Assembly (NCBI GenBank): GCA_027484105.1
Contig: JAIXUG010000002.1
Location: 186,001 to 250,000 of the forward strand
DNA from: Comamonadaceae bacterium
GTDB lineage: Bacteria; Pseudomonadota; Gammaproteobacteria; Burkholderiales; Burkholderiaceae_C
Direction: 5' to 3'
DNA length: 64,000 nt
The notes under the pieces were generated by a model. That model was given only the letters and a program-made list of their open reading frames with translations. It was not told the DNA's origin and searched no databases. How positions within the stretch are numbered: position 1 is the stretch's first letter; each line of letters opens with the position of its first letter. This document shows positions 1 to 10,696 of the stretch, piece by piece. The translations under genes and the position numbers were made by a program.

Positions 1-7
1 CACGGGT

Positions 8-997
8 TTGACCGCCAAGGCCACACCGCACCTCGAATTTGCGCCTCCTGAGCCGCCAGGCATGGGCCGTGCCTGGCTGGTCGCCCTTGTCGCGCATGCT
101 TTGTTGTTCTTGGCCTTGGGCCTGGCCACGGCCTGGAAAACCCAACCGCAAACTTTGCAAGCCGAAGCCGAGTTGTGGTCGGCCGTGCCGCAAGCCGCCG
201 CCCCTCGCTTGCAAGAACCGCTGCCCAAGCCGGAGCTCGTGCCTGTGCCGGAACCCCAAGCCACGCCGCCCGCCAAACCCACTCCGCCACCAGCCCCAGC
301 CCCTGATCCCGCATTGGCCCTGAAGGACGCGCAAATCGCTCTGGAAAAGAAAAAACAAGAGGAAAAGAAAAAGGAAGCTGAAAAACAAAAGGCAGACAAA
401 GAAAAAGCCGAAAAAGAAAAAGCCCTCAAGGAAAAAGCCGCCAAAGAAAAGTTGGAAAAGGCCAAGGCTGAAAAAGAGAAAGCTGAAAAAGACAAGGCCG
501 CGAAAGCCAAGCTCGAAAAAGAAAAACTCGCGAAAGAGAAAAAGGCGCAAGAAGACAAAGAGCGAGAGAAAAAGAAAGCCGCCGAAAAAGAAAAGGCCGA
601 CAAAGCCGAGAAAGCCGAAGCCGCCAGGGCAGACGCCTTGCGCCAGGAAAACCTCAAACGCATGCAAGGCATGGCGGGGGCTTCGGGTGGCGAAAACGCC
701 ACCGGCACCGCCCTCAAATCCTCCGGCCCGTCGGCCACTTATGCGGGCCGCTTGGTCGGTCGGATCAAACCCAACATCACCTATCCAGGCGATGTGGTGG
801 GCAACCCCAGGGCGGAGGTGGAAGTCCGCGTGGCACCCGACGGCACCATCCAAAGCCGCCGCATCCTTCAATCCAGTGGCAACAAGGCTTGGGACGATGC
901 GGTTTTGCGCGCGATCGACAAAACCGAAATCTTGCCCAAGGACACCGATGGCCGGGTCCCCCCGGTGATCGTGCTGGGGTTCAGGCCGCTCGATTGA
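8..997 (+). CDS. tolA: TolA/TonB-like cell envelope protein (N-terminal TM, long K/E/A helix, C-terminal TonB-like domain); 5' end uncertain at window edge (TTG start)
   Basis: TM segment near N-terminus, long KEKAEKEKA charged coiled-coil region, C-term 'YAGRLVGRIKPNITYPGDVVGNPRAEVEVRVAPDGTIQSRRILQSSGNKAWDDAVLRAI' typical of TolA/TonB C-domain. Confidence 0.85.
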   Translation: MTAKATPHLEFAPPEPPGMGRAWLVALVAHALLFLALGLATAWKTQPQTLQAEAELWSAVPQAAAPRLQEPLPKPELVPVPEPQATPPAKPTPPPAPAPDPALALKDAQIALEKKKQEEKKKEAEKQKADKEKAEKEKALKEKAAKEKLEKAKAEKEKAEKDKAAKAKLEKEKLAKEKKAQEDKEREKKKAAEKEKADKAEKAEAARADALRQENLKRMQGMAGASGGENATGTALKSSGPSATYAGRLVGRIKPNITYPGDVVGNPRAEVEVRVAPDGTIQSRRILQSSGNKAWDDAVLRAIDKTEILPKDTDGRVPPVIVLGFRPLD

Positions 998-1120
998 CCG
1001 AGCGCTGCGCCAAGGCATGTCCGGGATCTGGCACCTCAACTTTGGGCTGGTCATGCCGATACATATTCACCGGAGCTCAATTCAGACTCCGACGACTCAC
1101 CCTTTTGGCTGTTCGCACCC

Positions 1121-1729
1121 ATGACCCTGAAAACCCTCTTTGCCGGCTTGATGATCGCCGTGGGATGGCTGCCCATGAGCAGCGCATGGGCCCAAAAGAC
1201 CCCAGCCAGCGCGTGTTTTGTGGCCCATTTCAAATCGCTCGCCCTGCGCACCCATACACCTGAGGTGCGGGCCACGATGGCCAAGGCTTGGCTGGAGCGC
1301 AACGCCGGCAGCTGCACAGACGTGCAATTGGCCACCCTCTTGGCCAACAGCCCCAATTGGTTGGGCACCGCCTTGACGCTGGAGATCTCCTCCATCCTTG
1401 AAGGTGCCATCGAGGCCAAGATTGCAGGCAACCCCGAATTGATGGGAAAGCTGTATGAGTCACTGGGCAAAGAAGGTCAGCCACCCAGCATGACCAGCTA
1501 CAACACCCCCACACCCAGAGCGCCTGTGGTCAGGCCCATGGTGAACACGGGTGTGATGGCGGGCAGCCCCAATTTTGGCTCCATCACCGGCAACACCACG
1601 GTCAATCAAAACAACAATGCATTGAACACTGGCAACAACAGCAACGCCGCCAACACGAATCAAAATGCCTCGCCGCAAGCCCGATCCACCCCGACGCAAG
1701 GGGATAGTTCGGATTCGTCAAACAATTGA
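1121..1729 (+). CDS. hypothetical secreted protein with Asn/Thr/Ser-rich C-terminal tail
   Basis: ORF with signal-peptide-like N-terminus (MTLKTLFAGLMIAVGWLPMSSAWAQ) and low-complexity tail. Confidence 0.6.
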   Translation: MTLKTLFAGLMIAVGWLPMSSAWAQKTPASACFVAHFKSLALRTHTPEVRATMAKAWLERNAGSCTDVQLATLLANSPNWLGTALTLEISSILEGAIEAKIAGNPELMGKLYESLGKEGQPPSMTSYNTPTPRAPVVRPMVNTGVMAGSPNFGSITGNTTVNQNNNALNTGNNSNAANTNQNASPQARSTPTQGDSSDSSNN

Positions 1730-1763
1730 GACGATCGCTGGCGAACAGCCCCCTGGTTTCGCC

Positions 1764-4700
1764 TCACTCATAAACAATCCGAGCCTGCCCCTGATCGGCT
1801 TGCGCCATCCAACTGGCCAAGGCGGCATCGCTGGGGAAAAACTGCGCCGATTCCCCCAGCGCCAGCTCGGCTCGGGCAGCCCAGTCTTGCTGACGGCGCT
1901 CCAGCACCAAGCGCACGGGCAAGCCTTTGACCAGGTCGCCATGCTCGGTTTGCACCCTTTGTGCAGGAAATTCACGCACCAGCCGTGCAATGTCGGGCGC
2001 ACGCCCATTGGCCGCCACGCGCAGGTATTTGCCGTAGCGACAACGGGCAGCGCCCAAGTCCATGATCTGTTCGACCTTGAGGCGAAAGCCGCCTGAAAAC
2101 CTGTCGGCCTGCATTTTGGCCGTGACGACGATGAGTTCGTCGTCTTTGAGCAGGTGCTTGGCAGACTGGATCAAGGCTTCATCGGCCGTGGCCTCCATCA
2201 CGCCGGATTTGTCATCCAGTTTGAAGATCGCCACTTTGCCGCGTTGGCCATTGATGATGCGCAAATCACCCACGATGCCTGCCAGCACCATGGACTCGCG
2301 GCTGTCGATCAAATCGTCGATCTTGCGCCGCGCAAACTGGCGCACCTCGCGCTCGACCGCATCAAACAGATGGCCGGACAGGAAAAAGCCCACGGCTGTT
2401 TTTTCGAGCAGGAGGCGTTCCTTGATGCCCCAGGGCATGACATCGACCAAGTCGGGCTCTTGCGTGCTGGAGCCATGCGAGTCGTCGCCCAACATGTCAA
2501 ACAATCCACCTTGGTTGGCATTGGCCGTGGTGGCGTTGGAAAACTCAAATGCCCGATCAATGCTGGCCGACAAGGCCGCCCGGTTCATGTGCAAGGAATC
2601 AAACGCACCGGCCTTGATCAGCGCGTCCACCGTGCGCTTGTTGATGCGGGTGCGGTCGACACGCACCGCAAAGTCAAACAAGCTGGTGAATGGCCCGCCC
2701 TCTTGCCGAGCGGACACGATGGCTTCGATGGCCTGTTGACCCGTGCCCTTGATCGCGCCCAGGCCGTAACGGATCACTTTGTCAGTGACTGGCTCGAAAC
2801 GGTAATGACCACGGTTCACATCCGGAGGGTCAAAGGTCATGCCGAACTTCAAGGCATCTTCGTAAAGCACCTTGAGCTTGTCGGTGTCGTCCATTTCCAC
2901 GGTCATGTTGGCACAGAAGAACTCGGCCGTGTAGTGCACCTTGAGCCAACCGGTGTGATAGGCCAGCAGCGAGTAAGCGGCGGCGTGCGACTTGTTGAAG
3001 CCGTAGCCTGCAAACTTTTCCATCAGGTCAAAGACCTCGTCGGCTTTGTCTTGCGGAATATTGTGTGTGGCCAAAGCGCCTGCACGGAACTTCTCGCGGT
3101 GCTCGGCCATCTCTTCGGCTTTTTTCTTGCCCATGGCGCGGCGCAGCAAGTCCGCGCCACCGAGCGAGTAGCCGCCCAAAATCTGCGCCGTCTGCATCAC
3201 CTGCTCCTGGTAGACCATGATGCCGTAGGTCTCGCTCAACATCTCGGCCACCGCCGGATGCGGGTACTCCACCGCTTCACGTCCGTGCTTGCGCGCCACA
3301 AAGCTGGGGATCAAGTCCATGGGCCCCGGGCGGTACAAGGCGTTCAAGGCGATCAGGTCTTCCAAGCGGCTCGGGCGCGCATCGCGCAACATGCCCTGCA
3401 TGCCTCGGCTTTCAAACTGGAACACGGCCTCGGTTTTCCCGTCTGAAAACAACTTGTAGGTCGCCGCATCGTCCAGGGGAATGTTTTCAAAGGCAAAGTT
3501 TTCCTGGCCCTTGTGCCGCTTCATGATGAACTCGCGGGCAATTTCCAGAATGGTCAAAGTGGCCAGGCCCAAGAAGTCAAATTTGACCAGGCCCGCCGAC
3601 TCCACATCGTCTTTGTCGTACTGGCTCACCGCGGACTCGCTGCCCGGTTGTTGGTACAGCGGGCAAAAATCGGTCAGCCTGCCCGGGGCAATCAAGACCC
3701 CCCCCGCGTGCATGCCCACATTGCGGGTCATGCCTTCGAGTTTTTGCGCCAACTCGATCAGGGTCTTCACATCCTCTTCACGCTCAATTCTCTCGGCCAG
3801 GATGGGCTCCATGGCGATCGCATAGTTGTTCTTGTCGCCCTCTTTGGGGGTGGCAGGCGGGTACTGCAGCGTGACCGACATGCCCGGCTTGTTGGGGATG
3901 AGCTTGCTGATGCCGTCGCAAAAGGTGTAGCTCATGTCGAGTACGCGGCCCACGTCCCGGATCGCCGCACGCGCTGCCATGGTGCCGAAGGTGGCAATTT
4001 GCGAGACCGCATTGCGGCCGTATTTGTCCTTCACATAGTCGATCACCCGGTCGCGGTTGCTCTGGCAAAAGTCGATGTCAAAGTCGGGCATTGACACCCG
4101 CTCGGGGTTCAGGAAGCGTTCAAACAGCAAGCTGTATTGCAGTGGGTCCAGATCGGTGATCTTGAGCGCATAGGCCACCAGCGAGCCCGCACCCGAACCC
4201 CGCCCCGGGCCCACCGGGCAGCCATTGTTCTTGGCCCACTGAATGAAGTCACCCACGATCAGGAAATAGCCTGGAAAGCCCATCTTCAAGATCGTGCCCA
4301 GCTCGAACTCCAACCGGTCCACATAGCGCTGGCGCTCGGCCTCGCGTTTGGCTGCGTCGGGGTAGAGATGAATCAGGCGCTCGTTCAGACCCTCGTGTGA
4401 GACGTGGCGGAAATAATCATCCACCGACATGACCACGCCATTCACCGGCGGGATCGGGAAATTTGGCAGCTGAGGCTTGCCCAGCACCAGCGTCAGGTTG
4501 CAGCGCTTGGCGATTTCCAGCGTGTTGGCGATGGCGCTCGGCACATCCGCAAACAGCGCGCACATCTGCTCAGCCGACTTGAAATACTGTTCGCGGGTGA
4601 AGCGGCGCACCCGGCGCGGATTGGCCAGGATCTCACCCTCCGATATGCAGACCCGCGCCTCGTGCGCTTCGTAATCTTCGGTGGTGAGGAACTGCACGGG

Positions 4701-5291
4701 GTGCGTCGCCACCACTGGCAAACCCAAGCGGGCGGCGAGTGCCACAGCTGCGGCCACGTGGGGCTCGTCTTCCGGGCGGCCTGCGCGTTGCAGTTCGAGA
4801 TAAAAACGGTGCGGAAAAATCGAACCCAACTGCAAAGCCACATCCGCAGCCTTGTCGGTGTCACCCTGCACAATCGCCTGCCCCACCGGCCCGGCTTGGG
4901 CACCGGACAACAAAATCAGGCCTTCGGCCAACTCCTTCAGCCAGGCCAGCTTGACCACGGCCACACCCTTGCCCGCGTTTTGCGTCCAGGCACGGGCAAG
5001 CAGCTCGCAAATGTTCAGATAGCCCTGGTGGCTCTGCACCAAAAGCACCACGCGGCTCAGCACGGCTGGGTCGCCACCCAAACCTTCGAGGTTGACCTCT
5101 GCCCCCAATATGGGCTTGACGCCCTTGCCACGACCTTCTTTGTAGAACTTGACGCCGCCAAACAAGTTGTTGAGGTCGGTGAGGGCCAAGGCAGGTTGGC
5201 CATCTTTGGCCGCCGTTTTGACCACCTCATCGATGCGACAGGTCGAATCGACGACCGAAAATTCAGAATGAAGGCGCAGGTGAACAAACAT
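1764..5291 (-). CDS. dnaE: DNA polymerase III subunit alpha
   Basis: 1194-aa ORF; PHP domain start MFVHLRLHSEFSVVDS, 'GPGRGSGAGSLVAYALKITDLDPL', 'MPDFDIDFCQ', 'YGIMVYQEQVMQ'; start placed at MFVHL. Confidence 0.97.
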   Translation of the reverse strand: MFVHLRLHSEFSVVDSTCRIDEVVKTAAKDGQPALALTDLNNLFGGVKFYKEGRGKGVKPILGAEVNLEGLGGDPAVLSRVVLLVQSHQGYLNICELLARAWTQNAGKGVAVVKLAWLKELAEGLILLSGAQAGPVGQAIVQGDTDKAADVALQLGSIFPHRFYLELQRAGRPEDEPHVAAAVALAARLGLPVVATHPVQFLTTEDYEAHEARVCISEGEILANPRRVRRFTREQYFKSAEQMCALFADVPSAIANTLEIAKRCNLTLVLGKPQLPNFPIPPVNGVVMSVDDYFRHVSHEGLNERLIHLYPDAAKREAERQRYVDRLEFELGTILKMGFPGYFLIVGDFIQWAKNNGCPVGPGRGSGAGSLVAYALKITDLDPLQYSLLFERFLNPERVSMPDFDIDFCQSNRDRVIDYVKDKYGRNAVSQIATFGTMAARAAIRDVGRVLDMSYTFCDGISKLIPNKPGMSVTLQYPPATPKEGDKNNYAIAMEPILAERIEREEDVKTLIELAQKLEGMTRNVGMHAGGVLIAPGRLTDFCPLYQQPGSESAVSQYDKDDVESAGLVKFDFLGLATLTILEIAREFIMKRHKGQENFAFENIPLDDAATYKLFSDGKTEAVFQFESRGMQGMLRDARPSRLEDLIALNALYRPGPMDLIPSFVARKHGREAVEYPHPAVAEMLSETYGIMVYQEQVMQTAQILGGYSLGGADLLRRAMGKKKAEEMAEHREKFRAGALATHNIPQDKADEVFDLMEKFAGYGFNKSHAAAYSLLAYHTGWLKVHYTAEFFCANMTVEMDDTDKLKVLYEDALKFGMTFDPPDVNRGHYRFEPVTDKVIRYGLGAIKGTGQQAIEAIVSARQEGGPFTSLFDFAVRVDRTRINKRTVDALIKAGAFDSLHMNRAALSASIDRAFEFSNATTANANQGGLFDMLGDDSHGSSTQEPDLVDVMPWGIKERLLLEKTAVGFFLSGHLFDAVEREVRQFARRKIDDLIDSRESMVLAGIVGDLRIINGQRGKVAIFKLDDKSGVMEATADEALIQSAKHLLKDDELIVVTAKMQADRFSGGFRLKVEQIMDLGAARCRYGKYLRVAANGRAPDIARLVREFPAQRVQTEHGDLVKGLPVRLVLERRQQDWAARAELALGESAQFFPSDAALASWMAQADQGQARIVYE

Positions 5292-5351
5292 AGACTGACA
5301 TTGTAGAAGGTCACCTCCGGCAAGCCTGTCCCTCAATCGCCCCGCCATTCT

Positions 5352-6047
5352 TCAGTCTCTCAAGACCTGCAGCACCTCTGAGCGGAACTCGCGTCCGTAC
5401 AAAATCAGCACCACCAGCGCCGTGGCCACCACCAGCGCCAGCGGCGAGAAAAACCAGGCCATGGCGGCAAAAGAGAAGTAATACGCCCGCAAACCATCGT
5501 TGAAGGTTTCTGCGGCGGCACTGACCAAATTGCCCGCCCGCTGGGCATAGTGCTGCCGGTCATGCTCGCCACTGGCAAAGGATTCAGGCGGCGGCATGCC
5601 GCCGATGGCCAGGGCCACAAAGGTGTACTGCCGCATCGACCAGGAAAAGCGGAAAAAGGCATACACAAAGATGCCCACCAACACCAAAATTTTGAGCTCA
5701 AACACCAACAAGGGCGTGGGCTGGGCAAATGGAATTTCGCCCACCAACTCGGCCGCCTTGTTGGTCGTGCCCAACAGCGCAAACAAACCGCCAATGATGA
5801 TGATGCTGGTCGAAGAAAAGAAGGCCGGGGTTTGCGACAAGTTTTGGGTAATCAGGCCGTCCAGCATGCGCGGATCGCGCGCTGTGGCTTGCAGCATCCA
5901 GCTTTGCCGATAGGTGTTGGTGGTGGCGATCAGGCTTTTGTCCAACTTGCCGCGAATCCGTGCAAACCAGGCGTAACCCACCCACAAACCAAAAAATGTG
6001 AACAGCGCCAGCCAATCAGACCAGGGCAACAAAGAAATGATTTTCAT
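5352..6047 (-). CDS. DUF599-family membrane protein
   Basis: four TM-like segments; family resemblance to DUF599 proteins. Confidence 0.7.
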   Translation of the reverse strand: MKIISLLPWSDWLALFTFFGLWVGYAWFARIRGKLDKSLIATTNTYRQSWMLQATARDPRMLDGLITQNLSQTPAFFSSTSIIIIGGLFALLGTTNKAAELVGEIPFAQPTPLLVFELKILVLVGIFVYAFFRFSWSMRQYTFVALAIGGMPPPESFASGEHDRQHYAQRAGNLVSAAAETFNDGLRAYYFSFAAMAWFFSPLALVVATALVVLILYGREFRSEVLQVLRD

Positions 6048-6159
6048 GCCCTGATCGTAGCAAGTGCCGGGCAGTTGTCGAGGTGGAAAACTCCGACCCG
6101 TCGCCCCAAGCCAGGGGCGTGCCCGTCACTCCGGCTTTTGAGCGGCGGCTCGCCTTCGC

Positions 6160-6693
6160 TCAACCGCGCAGTTTGGCGGCGACAGCGGCCACGCGCGCGC
6201 CATAGGCTTTGGCCGTATCCAAATCACCCTGGGGAATGTCCTCGGCGGGGCTCGTCGGTCCCACTTGGGCCATCACACCGGAGTTGGAGCCGATGCGGTT
6301 GATGGTGCCGTCGTTCATGGCGGGCTGCCCCACCCAAACCATGCCTTGCTGCATGGCCAGGGTGATGAAGTACTGGATGGTGGACAGTTTGTCGCCGCTG
6401 GGACTGGCCGAGATGGTGAAACCGCCCGCGACCTTGTCTTTCCAGGCGCTGGTGAACCAGCGCTTGGACGTGGCGTCTGCAAATTTCTTGAACTGCCAAG
6501 AAGCCATGCCCATGTAAGTGGGCGAACCAAAAATGATGGCATCGGCCGCATCCAAAGCGGCCCAATCGGCCTCGGTGATGTTGCCATCGGCGTCGATCGC
6601 GATCACCTGTGCGTCAGCGCCCTGGCCCACGAACTGGGCAACGCGCTGGGTGTGGCCGTAGCCCGAGTGGTAAACAACAACTGTTTTAGCCAT
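6160..6693 (-). CDS. flavodoxin / NAD(P)H:FMN-type oxidoreductase (WrbA-like fold)
   Basis: MAKTVVVYHSGYGHTQRVAQFV flavodoxin P-loop; GSPTYMG motif. Confidence 0.85.
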   Translation of the reverse strand: MAKTVVVYHSGYGHTQRVAQFVGQGADAQVIAIDADGNITEADWAALDAADAIIFGSPTYMGMASWQFKKFADATSKRWFTSAWKDKVAGGFTISASPSGDKLSTIQYFITLAMQQGMVWVGQPAMNDGTINRIGSNSGVMAQVGPTSPAEDIPQGDLDTAKAYGARVAAVAAKLRG

Positions 6694-6733
6694 GAGAAAA
6701 CTCCTTCAATAAAAAGACAGAGGGGGGTGAAAT

Positions 6734-7447
6734 TCAGGGCGCCAGATCGAACACCAGGACTTCAGCGTCCTGGCCTTCGCTCAAGGCCAAAGAAGACTCG
6801 GACTGCAGCAAGGCCGCATCGCCCGCAGCCAGCACCTGGCCATTGACCTTGAGCGCGCCGCGCACCAAAAACACATACGCCTTGCGCGCCGTGTTCAGGG
6901 GCAATACCGTGCCTTCCGCGCCATCGAACAACCCGGCGTACATGCGGGCATCGGCGTGGATTTCAACCGCGTGCGCAGCCACGTGGGCCTCCTTGGCGGG
7001 GGCAGCCACCAAGGCCAATTGCCCACGCTTGGCACTTTCGGGCACGGTTTTTTGCTCATAACCGGGGTCAATGCCGGTCACATTGGGTTCGATCCAGATC
7101 TGCAAAAAATGCGTTGACTGACCTTCAGCGTGGTTGAACTCGCTGTGGCGCACACCGCTGCCGGCGCTCATGCGCTGCACGTCCCCGGGCGGGATGCCCT
7201 TGACATTGCCCATGCTGTCCTGGTGGGCCAGGTTGCCCGACAACACATAGCTGATGATCTCCATGTCGCGGTGGCCGTGTGTACCAAAACCGGTACCGGG
7301 GGCAATGCGGTCTTCGTTGATGACACGCAAGTTGCCCCAGCCCATATGGGCCGGATCAAAGTAATTGGCAAAAGAAAAGCTGTGAAACGATTGCAGCCAG
7401 CCGTGGTCGGCAAAGCCACGTTCGGTCGATTTGCGGATGTTGAGCAT
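6734..7447 (-). CDS. pirin family protein
   Basis: MLNIRKSTERGFADHGWLQSFHSFSFANYFDP...FGTHGHRDMEIISYVLSG. Confidence 0.92.
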   Translation of the reverse strand: MLNIRKSTERGFADHGWLQSFHSFSFANYFDPAHMGWGNLRVINEDRIAPGTGFGTHGHRDMEIISYVLSGNLAHQDSMGNVKGIPPGDVQRMSAGSGVRHSEFNHAEGQSTHFLQIWIEPNVTGIDPGYEQKTVPESAKRGQLALVAAPAKEAHVAAHAVEIHADARMYAGLFDGAEGTVLPLNTARKAYVFLVRGALKVNGQVLAAGDAALLQSESSLALSEGQDAEVLVFDLAP

Positions 7448-7538
7448 GGGGATCCTTTCAAGAAGCCAAGTCTTGCGCTTGGACAGGTTTGAACTTTAGC
7501 CCCGCGAGCCCCCTTGAAAGTTGCCACGATTTGCTGGC

Positions 7539-7561
7539 ATCATTCAAAGTAATTGAATGAT
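7539..7561. promoter_or_regulatory. perfect 9-bp inverted repeat ATCATTCAA-N5-TTGAATGAT, candidate LysR operator
   Basis: direct reading; lies between divergent pirin and LysR genes, just upstream of the LysR ATG. Confidence 0.65.
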
Positions 7562-7573
7562 CAAGCAAACACC

Positions 7574-8509
7574 ATGCAAACACCCCGTGATTGGCTGACC
7601 CCCGAAACCCTGCTGATGCTGCAAACGATTGACCAAAAAGGCAGCTTTGCAGCCGCCGCACGCGCCCTGCACCTGGTGCCCAGCGCCCTGACTTACCGGG
7701 TGCGCCAACTTGAAGATGCACTCGATGTCTTGCTCTTTGACCGCAGCGCCCGTCAAGCGGTGCCTACCGCCGCTGGCCGCGAATTGTTGCGAGAAGCCGC
7801 CCGACTGCTCGACGACATGGACGCCGTGGCCAACCGCGTGCGTCGCGTGGCCACCGGCTGGGAAGCCGTGCTCACCGTGGCTGTTGACGGCATCATTGCG
7901 CGCAACGTGGTGATGGATCTGTGCGCCCAGTTTCTGGCATTGGCTTCGCCCACCCGGCTGCGGCTGCGCTACGAAACCCTTTCGGGCACGCTGGCCGCGT
8001 TGACCTCGGGACAGGCCGATCTGGCGCTGGGCGCGGTGGCCGTGGCGGGGCAAGCCAAAGACATTCACCACCTCGAACTTGGGCAAGTGCCCTTTGTGTT
8101 TGCAGTTTCACCGCACCACCCCTTGGCAGCCTTGGCCGAGCCCCTGAGCGATGCCCTGCTCGCTCAACACCGCGCCGTGGCGGTGGCCGACTCGATCAGC
8201 CGAGGATCGGGACTGACCATTGGTCTCCTGGGAGGCCAAGATGTGTTCACCGTGCCCGACATGCAAAGCAAGCTGGAGGCGCAGTTGCGCGGTCTTGGCG
8301 GCGGATTCCTGCCTGAATCGCTCGCCCGTCCGTACATCCAAACCGGTCAATTGGTGGTCAAACAAGTCCTCTCGGTTCGCCACAATGCCAGCCATTACGC
8401 TTGGCGTGACAGCCCCCAAGCGCCCGCAGGGCAAGCCTTGCGCTGGTGGCTGGCACAACTGGCGCAGCCTGCAACGCGACAGGCCCTGCTGCAGCCAACT
8501 CAGGGTTGA
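7574..8509 (+). CDS. LysR family transcriptional regulator
   Basis: N-terminal wHTH (DQKGSFAAAARALHLVPSALTYRVRQLEDALDVLLFDRSARQAVPTAAG); ATG at MQTPRDW preferred over TTG at 7553. Confidence 0.92.
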   Translation: MQTPRDWLTPETLLMLQTIDQKGSFAAAARALHLVPSALTYRVRQLEDALDVLLFDRSARQAVPTAAGRELLREAARLLDDMDAVANRVRRVATGWEAVLTVAVDGIIARNVVMDLCAQFLALASPTRLRLRYETLSGTLAALTSGQADLALGAVAVAGQAKDIHHLELGQVPFVFAVSPHHPLAALAEPLSDALLAQHRAVAVADSISRGSGLTIGLLGGQDVFTVPDMQSKLEAQLRGLGGGFLPESLARPYIQTGQLVVKQVLSVRHNASHYAWRDSPQAPAGQALRWWLAQLAQPATRQALLQPTQG

Positions 8510-8592
8510 CCAAGGGATCAACCTCTTGAACAAGCATCAGGAATAACCCACCCATGCTGCCCACAGGCATGTTTCTCGGATAAAGTGAACCC

Positions 8593-9639
8593 ATGACCAC
8601 ACAACACATCGCCATCATTGGTGCCGGCATGGCCGGCGTCACCTGTGCACGCACTTTGCGCCAAGCCGGACACAAGGTCACGATCTTCGAAAAAAGCCGT
8701 GGCTTGGGCGGTCGCATGGCCACACGCGCCAGCGCCTTTGGCAGCTTTGACCACGGGGCGCAGTATTTCACCGTGCGCGACCCGCGTTTTGAACTGGCCA
8801 TTGGCACCGCCCCAGGCGTGTGCAAACCCTGGAGCGCCAATGCCGTGCGTGTGCTGGACCCCAACGGGCGGGTGATTGAAGCCGGCTTGCCTGGCGGCGA
8901 GCGGCATTGGGTGGCCGCACCGGGCATGAACGCTTTGGTCAAGGCTTGGGGCGCGCCCTTGGTCGAAGACGGCCATGTGCTGCTGCAAACCCGCGTGACG
9001 CAACTCATGCCCGACCGCTTGAAGAAAAACGGCTGGCAACTGAAAGCCGAAACAGAAGGTGGAGGCCAACAGGTTTTTGCAGGCTTTGACAAAGTCCTTT
9101 TGGCCATTCCACCCGAACAAGCCAAAGCTTTGCTCAAGGCTTCGGGCCTGAGTGACCTCGCCCAGCCACTGGACGCGGTGCGGGTGGACCCTTGCTGGAC
9201 CCTGATGTTGGCTTACCCCCAAGCCGTGCAACCCGGCCTGATCACCTTGGGGCCGCAGTGGAATGCCGCCCGCAGTACCCACCACCGCATCGCCTGGATG
9301 GCGCGTGAATCGTCCAAGCCAGGGCGCGAGCGCATCGAGCGCTGGACCGTGCAGGCCAGCGCCCCGTGGTCGGCCGAACACGTCAATGACACGCCCGAGC
9401 GCATCACCGGCAAGCTGATCAAGGCCTTTGCCGAAATCACCGGCATACGCGCCACCCCTTCCCACGTGGATGTGCAACGGTGGCTGTACGCCAAAACCGC
9501 TCAGCCTCTGGGCAAAAGCCACCTGTGGTCTCAATCGCCAGGCATTGGCCTGTGCGGTGACTGGTGCTTGGGCCACCGGGTCGAAGACGCCTTCATCTCC
9601 GGTCTGGAGCTGGCTTTGGCGGTGCTGCAAAAACGCTGA
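8593..9639 (+). CDS. renalase-like FAD/NAD(P)-dependent amine oxidoreductase
   Basis: [40 protein letters not shown]. Confidence 0.85.
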   Translation: MTTQHIAIIGAGMAGVTCARTLRQAGHKVTIFEKSRGLGGRMATRASAFGSFDHGAQYFTVRDPRFELAIGTAPGVCKPWSANAVRVLDPNGRVIEAGLPGGERHWVAAPGMNALVKAWGAPLVEDGHVLLQTRVTQLMPDRLKKNGWQLKAETEGGGQQVFAGFDKVLLAIPPEQAKALLKASGLSDLAQPLDAVRVDPCWTLMLAYPQAVQPGLITLGPQWNAARSTHHRIAWMARESSKPGRERIERWTVQASAPWSAEHVNDTPERITGKLIKAFAEITGIRATPSHVDVQRWLYAKTAQPLGKSHLWSQSPGIGLCGDWCLGHRVEDAFISGLELALAVLQKR

Positions 9640-9644
9640 AAGTC

Positions 9645-10601
9645 ATGAACGTGGGCTACACAGGCCGGTTCGCGCCCTCGCCAACCGGCCTTTTGCATGC
9701 CGGCTCGCTGGTGGCCGCTTTGGCCAGTTGGCTCGATGCGCGCGCCCACGGTGGCCAATGGCTGGTGCGCATCGAAGATGTGGACACGCCACGCTGCGTG
9801 CCTGGGGCCGACCGGACCCTCTTGCAGCAGCTGGCCTGTTGCGGTTTGGTGCCCGACGGCCCGGTGCTGTGGCAAAGCCAGCGCCATGCCGCTTACCAAA
9901 GCGCACTGGACACGCTGGTCCAAAAAGGCTGGGCCTACCCTTGCGGCTGCTCACGCAAAGACATCGAAAGCGCCTTCGAAACGACGCAAGCTCAGCCGCT
10001 GCCCCGCCACCAAGCGGCGGTTTACCCCGGCACCTGCCGCCACGGCCTGAACGGCAAACCTGCCCGCGCCTGGCGGCTCGATGTGCAGGCGGTGCAAACC
10101 GCGCTGGACCTGCCCGCACTCACCCACTGGAACGACCGCCGCTTGGGGCCGCAGCAGCAAAACGTGTGCGAAGCCGTGGGCGACTTTGTGCTGCGCCGCG
10201 CCGATGGGTTGTGGGCCTATCAGCTGGCCGTGGTGGTGGACGACGCAGCGCAAGGCATCAGCCATGTGGTGCGCGGCCAAGACCTGGACGACAACACGGC
10301 GCGGCAAATCGTGCTGCAACGTGCCTTGGGGCTGCCCACGCCCCAATACCTGCACACGCCGCTGGTGCTCGGTGACAACGGCGAAAAACTCAGCAAGCAA
10401 AATGGGGCGCTGGCGCTGGACCTGCAGCACCCCTTGGTGGCGCTGAACGCAGCAGCGCATGCCTTGGGACTGCCCAAGCTGGCCGAAGACACGCCCGTCA
10501 ACCAAGCCTTGCTTCATTGGACGGCGCTGCGCGCCAACACCTTGGGGGCAACCTTTACAAAAGCAGGTGTGCAATTGGTCAATCCGTTTGCAGCCACCTG
10601 A
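9645..10601 (+). CDS. gluQRS: glutamyl-Q tRNA(Asp) synthetase
   Basis: [29 protein letters not shown]; truncated GluRS-like length; CGCSRKDI Cys motif. Confidence 0.93.
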   Translation: MNVGYTGRFAPSPTGLLHAGSLVAALASWLDARAHGGQWLVRIEDVDTPRCVPGADRTLLQQLACCGLVPDGPVLWQSQRHAAYQSALDTLVQKGWAYPCGCSRKDIESAFETTQAQPLPRHQAAVYPGTCRHGLNGKPARAWRLDVQAVQTALDLPALTHWNDRRLGPQQQNVCEAVGDFVLRRADGLWAYQLAVVVDDAAQGISHVVRGQDLDDNTARQIVLQRALGLPTPQYLHTPLVLGDNGEKLSKQNGALALDLQHPLVALNAAAHALGLPKLAEDTPVNQALLHWTALRANTLGATFTKAGVQLVNPFAAT

Positions 10602-10696
10602 CGCGTCACCGCTTCCTTTCAGCAATCCCACCCCCTCCAGCAGCCGCGATAATCGCAGGCTTCGCCAAACACTTCGGCCCTCAAGCCACGCCCCTC

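Noticed and set aside
2154-3446. 430-aa + strand frame opposite dnaE
   Set aside because: Antisense shadow ORF; dnaE motifs on the minus strand are clear.
8518-9630. 370-aa minus frame opposite the renalase-like gene
   Set aside because: Shadow ORF; + strand FAD motif is decisive.
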